A model generated the notes under the pieces. That model ran no database searches, was not told where the DNA came from, and saw nothing but the letters and a program-made list of their open reading frames with translations. The position numbers and the translations under genes were made by a program. This document shows, in pieces, positions 22,573 to 35,879 of a stretch of DNA of 64,000 nucleotides. The stretch spans positions 16,652,457 through 16,716,456 of the forward strand of contig CM040442.1 in NCBI GenBank assembly GCA_022749755.1, in the 5' to 3' direction. How positions within the stretch are numbered: the stretch's first letter is position 1; every line of letters starts with the position of its first letter. Origin of the DNA: Azadirachta indica (Eukaryota > Streptophyta > Magnoliopsida > Sapindales > Meliaceae).

Positions 22573-23099
22573 TTTTTGGGGAAAATATGTCAAAAAGCCA
22601 ACATAAGAGTTGGATTTAATGATGCAAGAGATATTGAATCGATATGCACCAAGCTGTGTTGCTACCATTCCAGTGCAAGGATATGGCAAGGATACTACAT
22701 GTGAGACAAAAAAAAATTTTCTCGCCCCATCACATGAAAAGTCAGAAAGAAGGACTTGGAGAATTAAATTCAGTTGTTCTTGGAGCAAAAAAAAAAAGGC
22801 CTGGTATAGCAAGTAAAAAAGTTGCAATCTCAGGTGGACAAACAGGAGGAGCGTAAGTAATGAAGAGATGCTACCATGGCACTTAAAGATCCCTTACCCA
22901 CAAGGGGTTCTCAAAACCCAGGGGAGGGCTAACCATATCAAGTCGAGCCACTATAATCTTGCCGCCATTTTTCAAGCTAGAACCATGAGAAAATCATCAT
23001 AAAGTCAAGGCTATTAGCCAGGGAGCAAAAAGGGATCATTGCTTGGATGCCTTTGCACCTTATATGAGGTTTAGCAAGTTAACCATCATTATCATGGGG

Positions 23100-24530
23100 A
23101 TAATGCCAACTACTAAAGTGCTTCTATGGGAAAATCGTGCACTCAATGAAGACATGGAAGGAGGCTTGTAATAAACCCTCAAGCCACAAGGTGATGCATG
23201 GCAAAAGCCACAAAAAATCCTCACTTTGGAATGTGGGATTGCATAAAATAGTTAGAAGACATGATAGCTAACTTGCCAGGAACTATACATGAGTTATAGC
23301 AATTGGAAGACCTCCTTATACAACTTGATTCACCCTATCACAATAGACATACAATGCATGCGACCTTCGTGCAATTTCACCATGTCTCAGCTATAATCGT
23401 ACACTAGGTACAATGACCTATTGGCACATTTGCATTTATATCAAGAACTAATAGAAGTACAAGGTGTTACCGATAGTGTTATGTGCAAGTTCTCTCAGTG
23501 ATACTCATGGGATTTGTAATAGGTGGTACAATAAAATAAAATTGGCCTGTGTTAGTTCTTTTTCCCACCTTTACACCAAATTTGTTAATCACTTCTGTGG
23601 TGCCAAGGAATAAGAGCGAGATCCTGAGACTCTCTTCAATATAATGGATACCAATGAAGCAATTATACAGTGTTTTCACCGCGTTGTCATTTAGGTGGGG
23701 GTGTACAATGATGCCAATGATTTAAATGCCATAATGTAAAATATGCGAATAAGAAGGTTATAGTGATCATTCTAAGACTTCCAGCCCAAAACTTATATGA
23801 GGTGCGTGAGCGGGCGTTGAACTTCATTAAATTGATGTCCAGGAGGCAGAGAAATTATTAGCGAAACATGCTAAGAGCAAACTATAAAGGGAAAGGGAAA
23901 ATTTATCTAAGCATCATGACGATAGTAGCAAAAGAAAGAAATGGCCACTGCAATCACACTCTAATGCCAACGCTACAACCCTGACCTCCACTTTTTTTAT
24001 ATGAGGATCTATCCAGTCAGCACTAGCTTCAAACCCAATGATACTAGAGGCCATATACGGTAATGCAAATTCCCAAGGACTTGCCATGACAATATGAGTT
24101 TCATAGAAATGAGCCATAATGGGGATGATTTGTGACGGGATAACCCACACAATCCCCAAAGTTGTTATCTAGCTATGAGTCTTACATGGTATTAAAAATG
24201 CAACAAAGGGATAAATACTCATGAACATCTGAAACTCAGGGTTGTTGGTAAAGCCATGGTTGTTGAATTACAACATGTCCTAGAAATAAGTTTTGTGATT
24301 TTCATCAAGATTAGGGGTATAACACATCTGAGTGCTTTGAGTTGCAGGAACATAAAGGAGCATGGTTTGCAACGGTTACTTGGATAAGTATCAAGCCTCA
24401 CCAAAGGGTGACCGATGTGCTAAGAGCATTGCAAATACTGTTGGTGCAACCTCGGATGAAAGAAGGCAACCTTCGAAAAACCTCCAACCTATATGTAGGA
24501 ATGAAAATGAAAGCGGAAAAGCAATTATGC
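23100..24530 (+). pseudogene. Tat gag remnant
   Basis: Broken frames give DPETLFNIMDTNEAIIQCFH, VGVYNDANDLNAIM and YMRCVSGR. This is the pattern of plant gypsy gag proteins around the conserved (F)N-x-(A/V)-x-V-x-x-YNDA region. There are several stops. The region then runs into the nested insertion at about 24530. Confidence 0.5.
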
Positions 24531-27235
24531 AATATGAATCAAATGCATGATAACGAAACACTACATAAAATGCAATGAATCACAATAAAATATGAATGCA
24601 TGCAATACTCCCAAAATACTCCAAAATCAACAAATTCTTCTAACAAAATAGATAAAAATTTAATCACATAATCAAAAATTAAATTCAACCATTTAATATA
24701 CGAAAACACTTCCAATATTTCAAATTTCAATTTCCAACAACTACTCTATAATAAATAACACTTCCAATATTTCCAATTTCAAATTTCCAATAATTACTCC
24801 ACAATAAATAATTGAAATTTGAAAAATGAAATCAAGGATAAATATTCTAATTGTGGAAATATAAATGCAAAAATTAAATCAACATCCATAACACAATATT
24901 TATATGAGGAAACTTTTGGTCATCACAATATAGGATAAAAACCTCGATACATTATTGAGTCCATGTATAGACAAAACAATCCATTATGAAAATATATAAG
25001 TTTACAATGGATTTAAAACACTTACAAAACCTCACACTATGAAATATCTCTCATCTAAATCCAATTCATCAACCTTCATGGTCTTCACGTATTTTTCTGC
25101 TTCTGGATCATACGTTAATCTCCTCACAAGACAAAAAATAATTAATAAATGTTGTACGAGTAATAGGCTTAAATTTAATAACTCTAGTCACAAAGAAATC
25201 ATATCTATGTGATTGATGAAGCCAAACAAAAGCAAAGAAGCTAAAAATCACTCAAAGAACAACCTAAAATGTTTAAATCTAACAATAAAGACTCAACTGC
25301 ATCTTCAAATGATTTTGCCTAAAACTCTCAAAATCAATTTTCAAAACCTGAGCACAATGGATTGGAAAGTTAGTCCTTGAAGAGAGCTTCAAATATATAC
25401 CAAAATCATTAAATTTGGATTATTGGATCATCTACAATCAATGGTCAAAGTTTCAGCTTCTTGGTGCGTTTCTAGCTGTCCAAATCATGTCAACGATGCA
25501 AATCTTGCTCTCCATAATGCTTGGTCAAGGTCAATAGTCAAATGTCAACAAATCAACAATGCATGGTCATCCATCAGAGAACTTAAGTCAAAAGTCAGCA
25601 TGATATTATGGTGTCATATTAATCGTCTAACATGAGCATCAATAGTCCAGATTAACTGCATTCAATATGCGGATTAGGTCAACCCATAGTAAAAAAGCAG
25701 ATCCTATTCAAGTAAGTTAAACCAACATTTAGATTCAAGCCGATTGAGTCTATGGTAAGCTCAATGCATCCATTACTCATAGTCTGGCCAACAAAAAAGT
25801 CAACGAGCTTACACTAAAAGATAATACACTTGGCCACACAAGATTTTAGCCTTTCTTTAACTCAATTTTCAATTTTGTCTTCATTTTAATCCTAACTTTG
25901 ACCCTTTTGAAGGTTTTGTACCCTCTAGAATAAACAAATCACATTTGTTTAACCATCTGGGCATCCTAAAATATCAGATTGACCAACTGAACCTACCAAA
26001 AATGGTTTTTGATGCAAGGTTTAGACAAACACATAACTTTAGCATTTCAATCCCCCTCTTTATTAGAACTTATAGAAAAATACCTGAATGTACATGCAAT
26101 TTGGTGCGCCTATATCTACTCCTGAAATCTAGAAAATGAGAAACAATAATGTGTATCAAATCCATAGAATACTCAAACCATTTGAACATCAACTTCTTAC
26201 CTAAAATAACACAAGCAACAAATATACTAATTCTTCAATGCAAGTGAAAAGTGTAGAGGAATTAATAAAACACATGCACAAATATAATTAAGAAAATGTA
26301 GAAAGATGCATGTGCATAGTATTACCCTTATTTTGACACAAGAAAGAAAAGAAGCTCCATCATACGAAAACTCCCTTATAAATTAAGCATAGTGTCATAA
26401 AAAGTAGCTACAAATAAATAAATAAAATCATAAAAACTTTCCCAAAATAAAAACACAACCTAAGCTCAAAACACAAGTAAAGAATGTTATACTTTGCTGC
26501 ATAGAAGAGCTAATAAACACAAAGATTTACAACGTTACTTATTCTAAGTGTGTGAAGTGAGAGTATGGCATATGAATCATTCAAACAATCTATGTACACT
26601 CACATAATGAACACACATATAAACAGATACAAACATATACACACAAATAGAATACAGTAGGATAAAAGGCGTAATGTGTAAACACATAAATAACTGCCCT
26701 TTAGGATGTCCAACATTTAGAACACAGTGGGAAAATAAGCAAATTTTTTATTGTGTTCTCTAGTTCAATTAAGCTGTCTATTTAACCTATGTAATAAGTG
26801 TTGGGCCAATAACTCTCTAAAGTCAAATGACTACAGTTAATATGTGGATTGTGTCGGCCAGTGGTAAAAGGTATGGGCCCTATTCGATCTAGTTAAACCG
26901 GCGTTATTTAATGCCGTCTAGTCTATGGTCAGCTCAATATGTCCACCAATTATAGTCTTTTCAATAAAAAGTCAATGAGCTCACACCGTAAAATAGTACA
27001 CTTGGCTAAACCTAATTTTAGTCTATCCTTAACTTATTTTTCAATTCCATCTTCATTTTAAGCTCGACTTCGACCCTTCATAAAATTTTTAACCCTTTAA
27101 AATCTAAATATCACACTTACTTAACCATCTGGACATTTTAAAATATCAAATTGACTAATTGAACCTATTAGAGATGGTTTTTGACACAAGGTTTTGACAA
27201 ACACATAACTCAGACGTTTCAATCCCCACCTCGTG
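24530..27235 (-). mobile_element. Nested AT-rich insertion with ~430-bp direct repeats
   Basis: AT-rich sequence splits the Tat gag from the protease/RT region. Its right part holds two direct repeats, about 25600-26057 and 26815-27226, separated by ~760 bp. On the minus strand both start TTGAAA, preceded by a G-rich purine run (AGAGGGGGA and GAGGTGGGGA), the layout of LTRs behind polypurine tracts. No coding sequence is visible inside. The best guess is a small non-autonomous (TRIM-like) element or a deleted LTR element. No target duplication was found. Confidence 0.5.
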
Positions 27236-27369
27236 TCAACACCATTGCAAGATTAGAAGAGAACTAGAACCTATACCACCTCGATTATGTTCACCAACAA
27301 GGATCTTTGAGGAGTTACCTTCCTTCACAATGACACCTTGGTTATCACACTAGCCACAACAAGGAAAAG

Positions 27370-30300
27370 CATGTCCTAAATTCTAGTGGATACGAGGTGA
27401 TGCAATAGTAACTTCCATTGAAATTTGTGAAGTAGACCCTCCGAAGACGATCAAGATCGGAGCTGCCTTGAATGAACTACTATGGTAGTAGCTGTAGTCC
27501 TTGTTATGGGAATATTCCAATGCATTCGCATGGACTCAAGCTAATATGCTAGGGATTGAAGCCGCAATTCAAGCTGGTTGGTCTATGATAATGTCTCTTT
27601 AATTAAGAAAGGTATCAAGTCGATGGCCGAATAGGTGTAGAAGCTCCATAAGGCTAAATTTATTAAGGAAGTCTGTTATCCAAAGTGGCTATCCAACATG
27701 GTATTGGTAAAGAAGGCCAGCAGCAAGTGGAGGATATGTGTATATTTCACTGACTTAAATAAAGTGTGCCCAAGCGATAGCTTTCATCTCCTCTAAATTG
27801 ATCAACTCGTGGATGCCATTATATGACACGAGCTCTTATACTTCATGGATGTATTCTTGGGGCATAAACAAATTGACATGTACTTATGTGACTAATAGAA
27901 GACTTTATTCATTACCAACAAGGGGCTCTATCACTACAAGGTGATGCCATTAATGCTAAAGAATGTCAGGGAAACTTCTAATGATTAGTAAACAAGCTTT
28001 TTAGCGATAAACTTAGGTGCTGTATTAAAGTAGTTGTGGATGATATTTTGACTGAGGCCGAGAAAAAACAGGTAATTATGAACTCATCTCAGACGCACTT
28101 TCATTGTACTACGCCAAGCCAAAATGAAGCTGAACCTAAAAAAACATGTCTTTGGTGTCTCAGCTCGAAAGTTCTTGGGCTTTATCATGAACCACCGCAA
28201 TATTAAAGTAAATCTAGACAAAACCAAGGTCATCCTGGACATAAAGCCACCACGGATTGTAAGGAAAATTTAGCAGTTGGGCGATTATGCGATGGCCTTA
28301 AACCACTTTGTTTCTAAGGCCACTGATAAATGTCATCTATTCTTTAAGGCATTGAAATAAGTCAAATATGTGAATTAGACAAGGGAATGTGATGAAGCCT
28401 TCATACGACTAAAGGAATACTCGGTAACTCCGTAGTGCTCTCTAAGCCACAAAGAGGAGAGCAACTTTTGCTTTGTCTCACCGTCTCAAAAATTGCAGTC
28501 AGCTTGATGCTTATTCAAAATGACAATGGCATACAATGACCAATGCGCTACACTAGTCACGCTTTAGTTGATGCCAAAATGACTTATCTATTGGTTGAAT
28601 AGCTTGCTTTGTCTTTAGTTGTGGCTTCACAATAGCTTCGCCTATATCTTCAAAAGCATGTAGCTATAGTTCTGGCCGACTAGCTGCGTAGATATATTCT
28701 ATAGAAGATGCACATGTTTAGAAAGTTGAGGTAGACATGTCTGGGAGGCTAACCTATTAGGCATTAGAATTGAGTCAGTTTAACATTGAATGTCAGCCAC
28801 GCACAGTAATTAAAGATTAAGTCATTGTTGACTTCATTGGTGAATTCATCAACGACCGAGGGTAAGTATGCTGTGGTGGAAAGGGATTCACTAACACACC
28901 AATAGAAGAATAAGAAAGATATAATACTAGCATGGATGCTCTATATCGATGGCTTGTCAAACATGTAAGGAAGCGGTGTAAGTATGGTATTAACCAGCCT
29001 AGAAGGTGAAGAATTATGGTATATCTTGCGATTTATTTTTAAAGCTTTAAATAACAAAGCAGAATACAAAACTTTGATTGCCAAAATGAGAATGGTAAGA
29101 GACTTAGGGGTTAAAAAATTGAAAGTTCGAAGTGACTCCTAGTTAATGGTAAACCAAGTGAATAAGACCTACTACACTAAACGGGAAAACATGCAAGCAT
29201 ATGTCAAGAAAGTGGATTGATAAATTCAAAAAAGGTAGAGATTAAACACATACCGTGAGGATAGAACTCTATGCCAGACACATTGGCTAGGCTTGCCAAG
29301 GTAGGAGAAGTTGACATTCTAGGCTTTATCCCAATAAAGTATCTTCAGGTTCCCAGTATCTTGAAGATAAATTCAAATGATGTAACAGAAGTGGTCATGA
29401 ACAAAAAATTGATGAAACATATCCACCTTTATTTGGAAAATTGGGGTATAAGGCAACTCAGCACATTCATTAACAATACCTTATACCATTGTAGATTTTA
29501 CTCCTTATTTGAAATGTTTAAGACTTAAGGATTCTAATTTTGTTCTAAGGGAAATCCATGAAGGCATTTGTAGTGATCACTTGGGGCACAAAAAACACTA
29601 TGGTAAAGGTATTATTGGCCCATTATGAAGAATGACATTGAGGACTATGCCCAAAGATGCGAATGGTGTCAGAAGATCGTGGTTGTACTGAGACAACCTA
29701 TAGAAATGTTATTGAGCATCTAGGACCTTGGCCATTTTCCTAACAGAGGATAAATTTGATTGGGCCATTACTAATGGGAAAATGACAAGCAAAATACACC
29801 GTGGTGGCTGTTAGTTATTTGACCAAGTCAGCAGAAGTAGAGCCGTTCTTTACCATCACGAAAGTAAAGACCACGAACTTTGTTTGGAAAGCCATCATAT
29901 GCAAATGGAGGACACCTTAGGCCATCATCTCTAACAACAGCAAATAGTATGACAACATAAAATTTTGAACCTTTTGCAAAAATTTAGGGATTGACCATCA
30001 ATTCTCCTCCCCAACACATCCAAAAGCTAATAGGTAGGTTGAAGCGGTTAATAAGATTATTAAGCATTCTCTCAAAGCAAAGTTAGAAGGAAAGAACAAA
30101 GCTTGGGTAGATGAATTACCCTAAGTTTTGAGGGCATATAGAATGACACTGCGAACATCTATAAGATAGACACCATTTGCAATGGCCTTCGTCGCCGAGG
30201 TTGTAATTCGGGTAGAAATTAGATTACCTATAGACAAAATAGGGGTATTTAACAAAGAGTAGAATGTTTGGATGCTGTGGATGAACTCAGAGAGGAGGCA

Positions 30301-30570
30301 CAAATACAAGTTACAGTTCAGAAGCATTAAGTAAAGTGCTATTACAACAAGACTATAAAGAAAGATGATTTTGATAAGGAGATCTGGTGTTAAGGAAAGT
30401 AACATTGAATACCCAAGAGCTCGGAGATGGATGTCTAGGATCAAATTGGTAATGTCCTTACAAGGTAACTTAATGTGTCTGCCCTATAATTATCAACTAG
30501 AACAACTAGAGGGCACCAAGGTAAAACACCCATGGAATGTGAAAAACTTGCAACGATATTATCAATAGAA
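27370..30570 (+). pseudogene. Tat pol: protease end, RT, RNase H, second RNase H, integrase
   Basis: Starts near EVDPPKTIKIGAALNELL. RT follows with YPKWLSNMVLVKKASSKWR, FTDLNKVCPSDSFHLL, YKVMPLMLKN and the catalytic VVDDIL at about 28032. The first RNase H covers 28480-28850. A second, archaeal-type RNase H lies at 28930-29215 (YIDGLSN, NNKAEYKTLIAKM, KLKVRSDS). Integrase spans 29530-30330, ending in a tail with GDLVLRKV and PWNVKNLQRYYQ. The domain order RT-RH-aRH-INT is specific to Tat-type elements. Frequent stops and frame changes make it non-functional, though the RT aspartates are intact. Confidence 0.88.
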
Positions 30571-30699
30571 GATATGGTAGGATAGATCGCTACCCCTTTT
30601 TGGATTAATGGTGAAGAGCACAATCCGAAGGGCTGGGAATTTTTGCTTGCTTGTCATTTTTTGAATAAAATTAATTTCTCCTCTATGAATGGGCCTAGA

Positions 30700-30880
30700 A
30701 AAATTGTCAATCTGATACCGTAGGTATATCTTGACTTTGCCCAAATCACACTAGAATCTCTACCTTTATCAATCTGATACCAAGGAGTATCTTGACTTAG
30801 CATGGATCACGCCTTAGCAAAATATCTGTCCTCCGCCAATCTAACACCATAGGTGTATCTTTGCATAATTAAAATTAACA
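30700..30880 (+). repeat. Triple ~65-bp repeat after Tat pol
   Basis: The words caatctgatacc followed by (t)aggtatatcttgac occur at about 30708, 30770 and 30837 with small changes. They lie just after the pol stop, at the start of the long 3' untranslated region typical of Tat elements. Confidence 0.7.
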
Positions 30881-31339
30881 CTAAGGATGTCACAAGTTTA
30901 TCATAGCACATCCAATCTTGTATAAATTGAATACCATAAAGGGGGTATTGATCCTAAATCTACGTTTAAGTTTTCCCTCAAAAATCTATGTTTTTAAACA
31001 CTAAGGATGCGCACCTAACTCATATGATTACTACACGATGTTTAGGTTGGTCATCAATATAACTAACTCACACCTTCGATTATGCAAGTGAAGGGCATGG
31101 TAAATATGATACATACAGCAAAGAGATTTTGCTATCGTTATGAGAAAATAAATTTTCAAACACCTAACTTACATATTATCCAAACTACTCCATATTTAGG
31201 CGGTTATATGCGGAGATAAGTAAAAAGTCAAAATTCCGAAAAGGGAAAATTGCACTAAGCTCTAAAAATAAAATGTCATCACAACATTTTACATTATCGA
31301 AAGAAAAATAAGAGATCATTCACTTTGGCAGAGTCCATG

Positions 31340-32760
31340 CTAGCCTTTTCCTCCTCTGCAACCTTGAGCTCTAGGTACTTTGCCTTGCTAAAAAGGAATT
31401 CCGTTTAACTCATGTCAAAGGACTTGTCTTTCTTACAAATCTTCTTTTTTGGCACTAGCAGTACCCTGTCAGCTGGGTGGCGTCACAATCTTTCTCGACC
31501 TGAATCAAAATGTGCAAAAGACCATAATGGAAGGTAACAAGTTCTAGGGATTAAAGTATCTTGAACAAAGTCTGCTCCACGCTGCCCCAGAAGACATCGA
31601 ATAGTCTTGAGATCTCTTCTTGATACTTTACATGGGAAATGACAATAACCAAGTCAGTCACCACCTCAGCAAGATGGACCAAGACAGTGAAAGTGACCTC
31701 GATGGAGTTGTCAACTAGAAGAGTGCTAGGAGGAGTTTAGGAAGTTCCCTTGACTTGTTTTTGCTTTAGCTCTTTTGGTATATAGGGATTCTCCATATCC
31801 ACCACGGTATCCTTCAAGGTGGGTTTAATTTTCTTTCCCCAACTCAGCCTTCTAAACCTTTCGGCATCATCCTTGTTAACCTTTTCTAGTCTCATTTTAT
31901 TAGTGGTCTACTACCTTTTCTGGAGTCAGATATATATATCAGACATATCTTGCCATTGCAGCTTTTGAAAAAGTTGGTTTGTATAGGGAAGAAACACAAG
32001 TTAGTTACTTAGATTAAAAGGAAGTTAAGACTCAATTAATATGAACAATAGCTTGAACATAGGACCCCTTTTGAATAAAATCAAGGTCAAATAGTTATGT
32101 TGGGTCAGTAAGGATTAATTGATGCCAAAGATCCTTTTCATCGAGGCAACAATCCTAGCGTTTAGAAGGCCGACATCATCAAGCTTCGAGGACTTTGAAT
32201 AATGCACTATAAGAAAAAGTCAACCTAAAAGTATAAGTTCACATCGACAAAGATGCGAAGCAAAACCCATTTGGCAAAAGGTTTACGAAAATTTGAGGGA
32301 AAATGAACCAAGAACCCACTTTTTGTAGTGTATTGACCCCAACGACTGCCTACAAAGAAGTGCTTGTCCTTCCAAGACTTATTAGAAGTTGGATTGCCCA
32401 CCACGAGCTCACCTTTCCCAGTTTGGCTACTTAAATGGAAGAAGCCGTGGTATTCATCTCTAGGGTTAAACCTAATGGTGTAAAAGTAGCTACGATCTAT
32501 AGAGATGGAAGAAACTTTACAATGCTTCTTATAAAGTACCCACAGACCGACAAATCACCCACAACCATTAGGGCTTAGCTAGGTAGGGGAAATTGAAAAA
32601 TGACTAAGGGCTTGACGAACTAACAGCTACAAAGGAAGTCATAGACCTAATCTAAGGAAATATAAATTGAAGGTGGTACGACCAAACGAAGGCCAACTCA
32701 ACAGTTCCCCGAGCCTAACTAGATGTATGATCACTTCAGAACGAATGTTATATGTCTCTT
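31340..32760 (-). pseudogene. Antisense ORF of the Tat element (Transposase_28-like)
   Basis: The minus strand between pol and the 3' LTR reads as a decayed protein. Segments are SPNGCG, IDRSYFYTIRFNPRDEYHGF, KGELVVGNPTSNKSWKDKHF, FVGSRWGQ and FRKPFAKWV, then a charged C-terminal part around 31440-31830. This resembles the 'putative gypsy type transposon' domain (PF04195) with its (N)KGWK(E/D)+FFFV signature. Tat-lineage elements such as Retand are known to carry an ORF antisense to gag-pol here. Its function is unknown. Several stops are present. Confidence 0.65.
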
Positions 32761-34020
32761 GATATAAATCTAGGATTTCCTAGGCAATGGTTTGGGGCAA
32801 GGTATCCATGGTGTATAAGATTTGTTCATGACAAAGACACTTGTTATGTCTTTCTAATTGAAAGCATAATTAGAAGTACTACCTATTTTTACAGTGCCAT
32901 GGTGGAACTAGCCTTGTCAGGGTTCCTTTGCCTAGAGCTACCCACCCCTAAATCTATAATTAAAATAGATGTTAAAAGTACTACCTACAGGTTTGGAAGG
33001 ACAAGTTTTTTACAACGTCAGATAAATGCCAGGATGGCAAATTCAAGCGAAAGATTGGAGTAATTTTACTTCCTAAAACATCAAGCATAATGATAAATTT
33101 TTCACATACAAAATGAAAGCACGGGAAACCATAAAAGCACAAAAAGAAGGGAATAATGTTTCCCTATTACAAGCAAAGCAAATAAATATAGGCATACAAT
33201 GTTCACCAAAGAGAAAAGGTACACAATATCATAGACAACAAAATCATAAAACCAAAAACATAGGAAAAGTAGATGCACCAGTCACGTATGCAATAGGAAT
33301 CAATTTGCTATTACACGCATGCTTAAAAAGAGAAAAAAGAAGGAAAAGAGAGAAGAAGGAAGGACACTTGAAAAGATCACCAAAGATGAACAAGCGAATG
33401 CTGAACTTATTGGAGAACCACTAGAGGTTACTACAAGACATAGTAAAGTATGGCTGGCATTAAAGTAGGTTGGAGAGGTTTTGTTGAAAGCAAAGGAAAA
33501 GCAAGTAAAAAGGTTTTTTTTTGAAGTTTTTCCCTATTTACGCCATGGGGAGGTAATCTAGGATGTCAAATCCATCCAACAAATGGCATGCTTTCACATT
33601 ACCGTAGAAGTTGAAATGAAGAGATTGAGTTGATGGGCATTAAAGTTCCTTAAATAAGTATGATTCTCGAGGTGGCAGCCAATAAACATCACAGCTGTAG
33701 GGTCTAAGTTGAGGTTTATATGCCATGGTAGATGAAACCCTAGACTCTTATAGATACTAAAGAAGAATAAAGCCCTGTTTCTCGCATCTTTGAGCGAGAA
33801 CAATTCAAAGATGTGGAAAGCAAATGGCTACGTAGCGCATTGTGAATGGTAGGCACAATTACTAAAAAGCATTTAATAAGCATCAAAAACACATTTTTGA
33901 AAACTTAAACCATTGACGGGCGCAAAGTTTTAGAGGCAAGATATAATGAAATAAGGGTATCGAGGAGGGAAATATTCATTAATCCTTTTGCTACTACGTT
34001 AGAACAAATTATAGTTTCAG

Positions 34021-34040
34021 GCCTAAAAACTAGGGGCTTT
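34021..34040 (+). other. Polypurine tract of the Tat element
   Basis: The sequence AAAAACTAGGGGCTTT directly precedes the TGTCATGG start of the 3' LTR. Position and G-run fit the plus-strand primer. Confidence 0.6.
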
Positions 34041-34960
34041 TGTCATGGCTAAATTTTTTAAGTGCCAATGTGGTATGCATAAAGTGCCATGGCAAATGCC
34101 ACTGAGGCAAAAGACAATGATATAGCCAAGACCCGTGTGCAATGACTACGTTGGTATCGAAGATCATCATGGTAGTAGAGAAGATCCATTGTTGTAGGAA
34201 ATTGTTTTCTAAACTACGGACATAAGCCCAATATTTGAAACCCTAATGTAAACCCAATTATGCTGTGAATAGGCTCAGTGATTTCTAAGGACACAGACAT
34301 AGAATCCACAGTCCAAAAGCCATAATTATAGCCTAGTGAAGTAAGATGCTATGGGGGATTGTGAAGCAAGTCGACGATGGGTTTACACGTATTGAAAACC
34401 GTTGCGGTCACTAATGGCGAGGTCACACGTGGATCCATAGCAATAAAAAAAAACACTTTCAAGGCTAGTGAGGTAAGGGTATGCAAAATTGTGTATAAGT
34501 TGGCCCTTGTATATCCCCATGGTGGGCATAGTGGTCACATAGAGGGGAAATTACTTTACCTTTACTGTATAAACCCCAAACTTCTTTAAGCAAAGGGCTT
34601 CAAATCCCTCACTCTTTTTATTTTTCTAAAGAACACATACATATCATTACCATTGATGTCCTATTATTATTTTTCCAACGCACCCCAATGTAACTTGATC
34701 GTCGAAAGTGATATGCTAGCAACACCATTGTCGCCCATTGACCTACTTGTATCTTCCAGGTTGATACCGAGGTGGAACCCAATATCATTGACGAGAGCAC
34801 CAAAGATTTAGATTGCTTCACTAGAATATCATTTCATATTGTTGTCGCGTCATTCTTCCTTTCATGGACGTGCCTTCTCCACAAATACAAATCATGTTTG
34901 TTGACTAAATTTGTCTCACTTGGCAACTACGTGGCATCAGCAAGAATTTTGGCATCAACA
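34041..34960 (+). repeat. 3' LTR of the Tat element
   Basis: Starts TGTCATGGC and ends GGCATCAACA, TG...CA. It aligns with the left LTR over its whole length. Confidence 0.85.
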
Positions 34961-35879
34961 ATTAATTTAATTTCTAGAGAAAGACTTAACTTAGAAAGAT
35001 AATTTACATTAGAATATAATTACATAGGATAATTATATTCCACAATAATTGCACATTACATGCTATATAAAGGTGCATGATTTCATGTTCAAGGATGCTA
35101 ATCTTGACAATCATCATCCTAGCACCTTGATAGCACGATCAAGAAGCACTATACCTTCTTGGACATTGATCTAGTCATCCTTGCTTTCCAACCATCTTTA
35201 TCATAGAAATCGCTCACAAACATTGTCTTGGCCTTTTCCATCTGTCATGACTTAGTATCGATCACCATAAGTTCCAAAAACACCTTCCCTGTAGCCTTAG
35301 ATCTATTAGGTTGCAAATAGTGATATTGAATCCTACTGTGAGCGATTCTATTCAATATTGGCCTAGTATTGAAATAATCATAACCTACTCTTAAATCTAT
35401 TATGTTCCTTTATATTGATATTAGGACTATCTCGCTTCTACATATACCGTGAACTCATAATTTGAGACTTGTGCTTTTATCAAATATTGCAAGAATAGTA
35501 GCTGTGGTAACAGATCCCTCTAATTAAGCCATGCTAAGTCTCTTAAGGTTGCAACTCCGAAATGGGTGAGAAAATTTAATTTGGATCCAAAAGGCCAGTA
35601 ATATTAAAGTCCACCGAGAACCACACATGAACTATTCAAGTAATCAATCATAGCGATTCGACTCATGGATTAAGTAAATTTCTACTGCAACAATGTTTTA
35701 AGTTAACAAATGAAATTTCTTGGGACATAAAATGATAAGTTCATGAATCTTACCTTTCCAAGACATTTTCTTGCAATACAATGTACCGAAAAAAAGTAGA
35801 GAGGAAAAGCCAAAAGACTCAAGACTCCAACTATCAACTTCAATGTTAAGGGGCCACTGAAAAATGAATTCAAAAAAAG
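34961..35879. other. Right flank of the Tat element, LTR-like then unassigned
   Basis: 34966-35340 may continue the split LTR-like sequence at 21303, with TATATAAA near 35072. The rest, to 35879, shows no coding frame or repeat that I recognise. Confidence 0.35.

Larger units (their letters stand above)
21656..34960 (+). mobile_element. Tat-lineage Ty3/gypsy retrotransposon, ~13.3 kb
   Basis: Two ~0.92-kb LTRs (21656-22572, 34041-34960) flank gag remnants, a pol with RT, RNase H, a second RNase H and integrase (27370-30570), and an antisense ORF (31340-32760). The dual RNase H and the (A/V)CP(K/S)DS(Y/F) motif of RT mark the Tat/Ogre/Retand group. The flanks are ATGAA (21651-21655) and ATTAA (34961-34965), a 5-bp target duplication with one change. 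Stops and frameshifts are frequent, so the copy is old. Confidence 0.87.

Noticed and set aside
22207..22619. Plus-strand frames of 77-103 residues
   Set aside because: They lie in the 5' LTR of the Tat element, and the matching 3' LTR has no equivalent conserved reading.
33113..33424. 103-residue Lys/Arg-rich plus-strand frame
   Set aside because: Low-complexity composition in the Tat 3' region, with no domain and no start context to support a gene.
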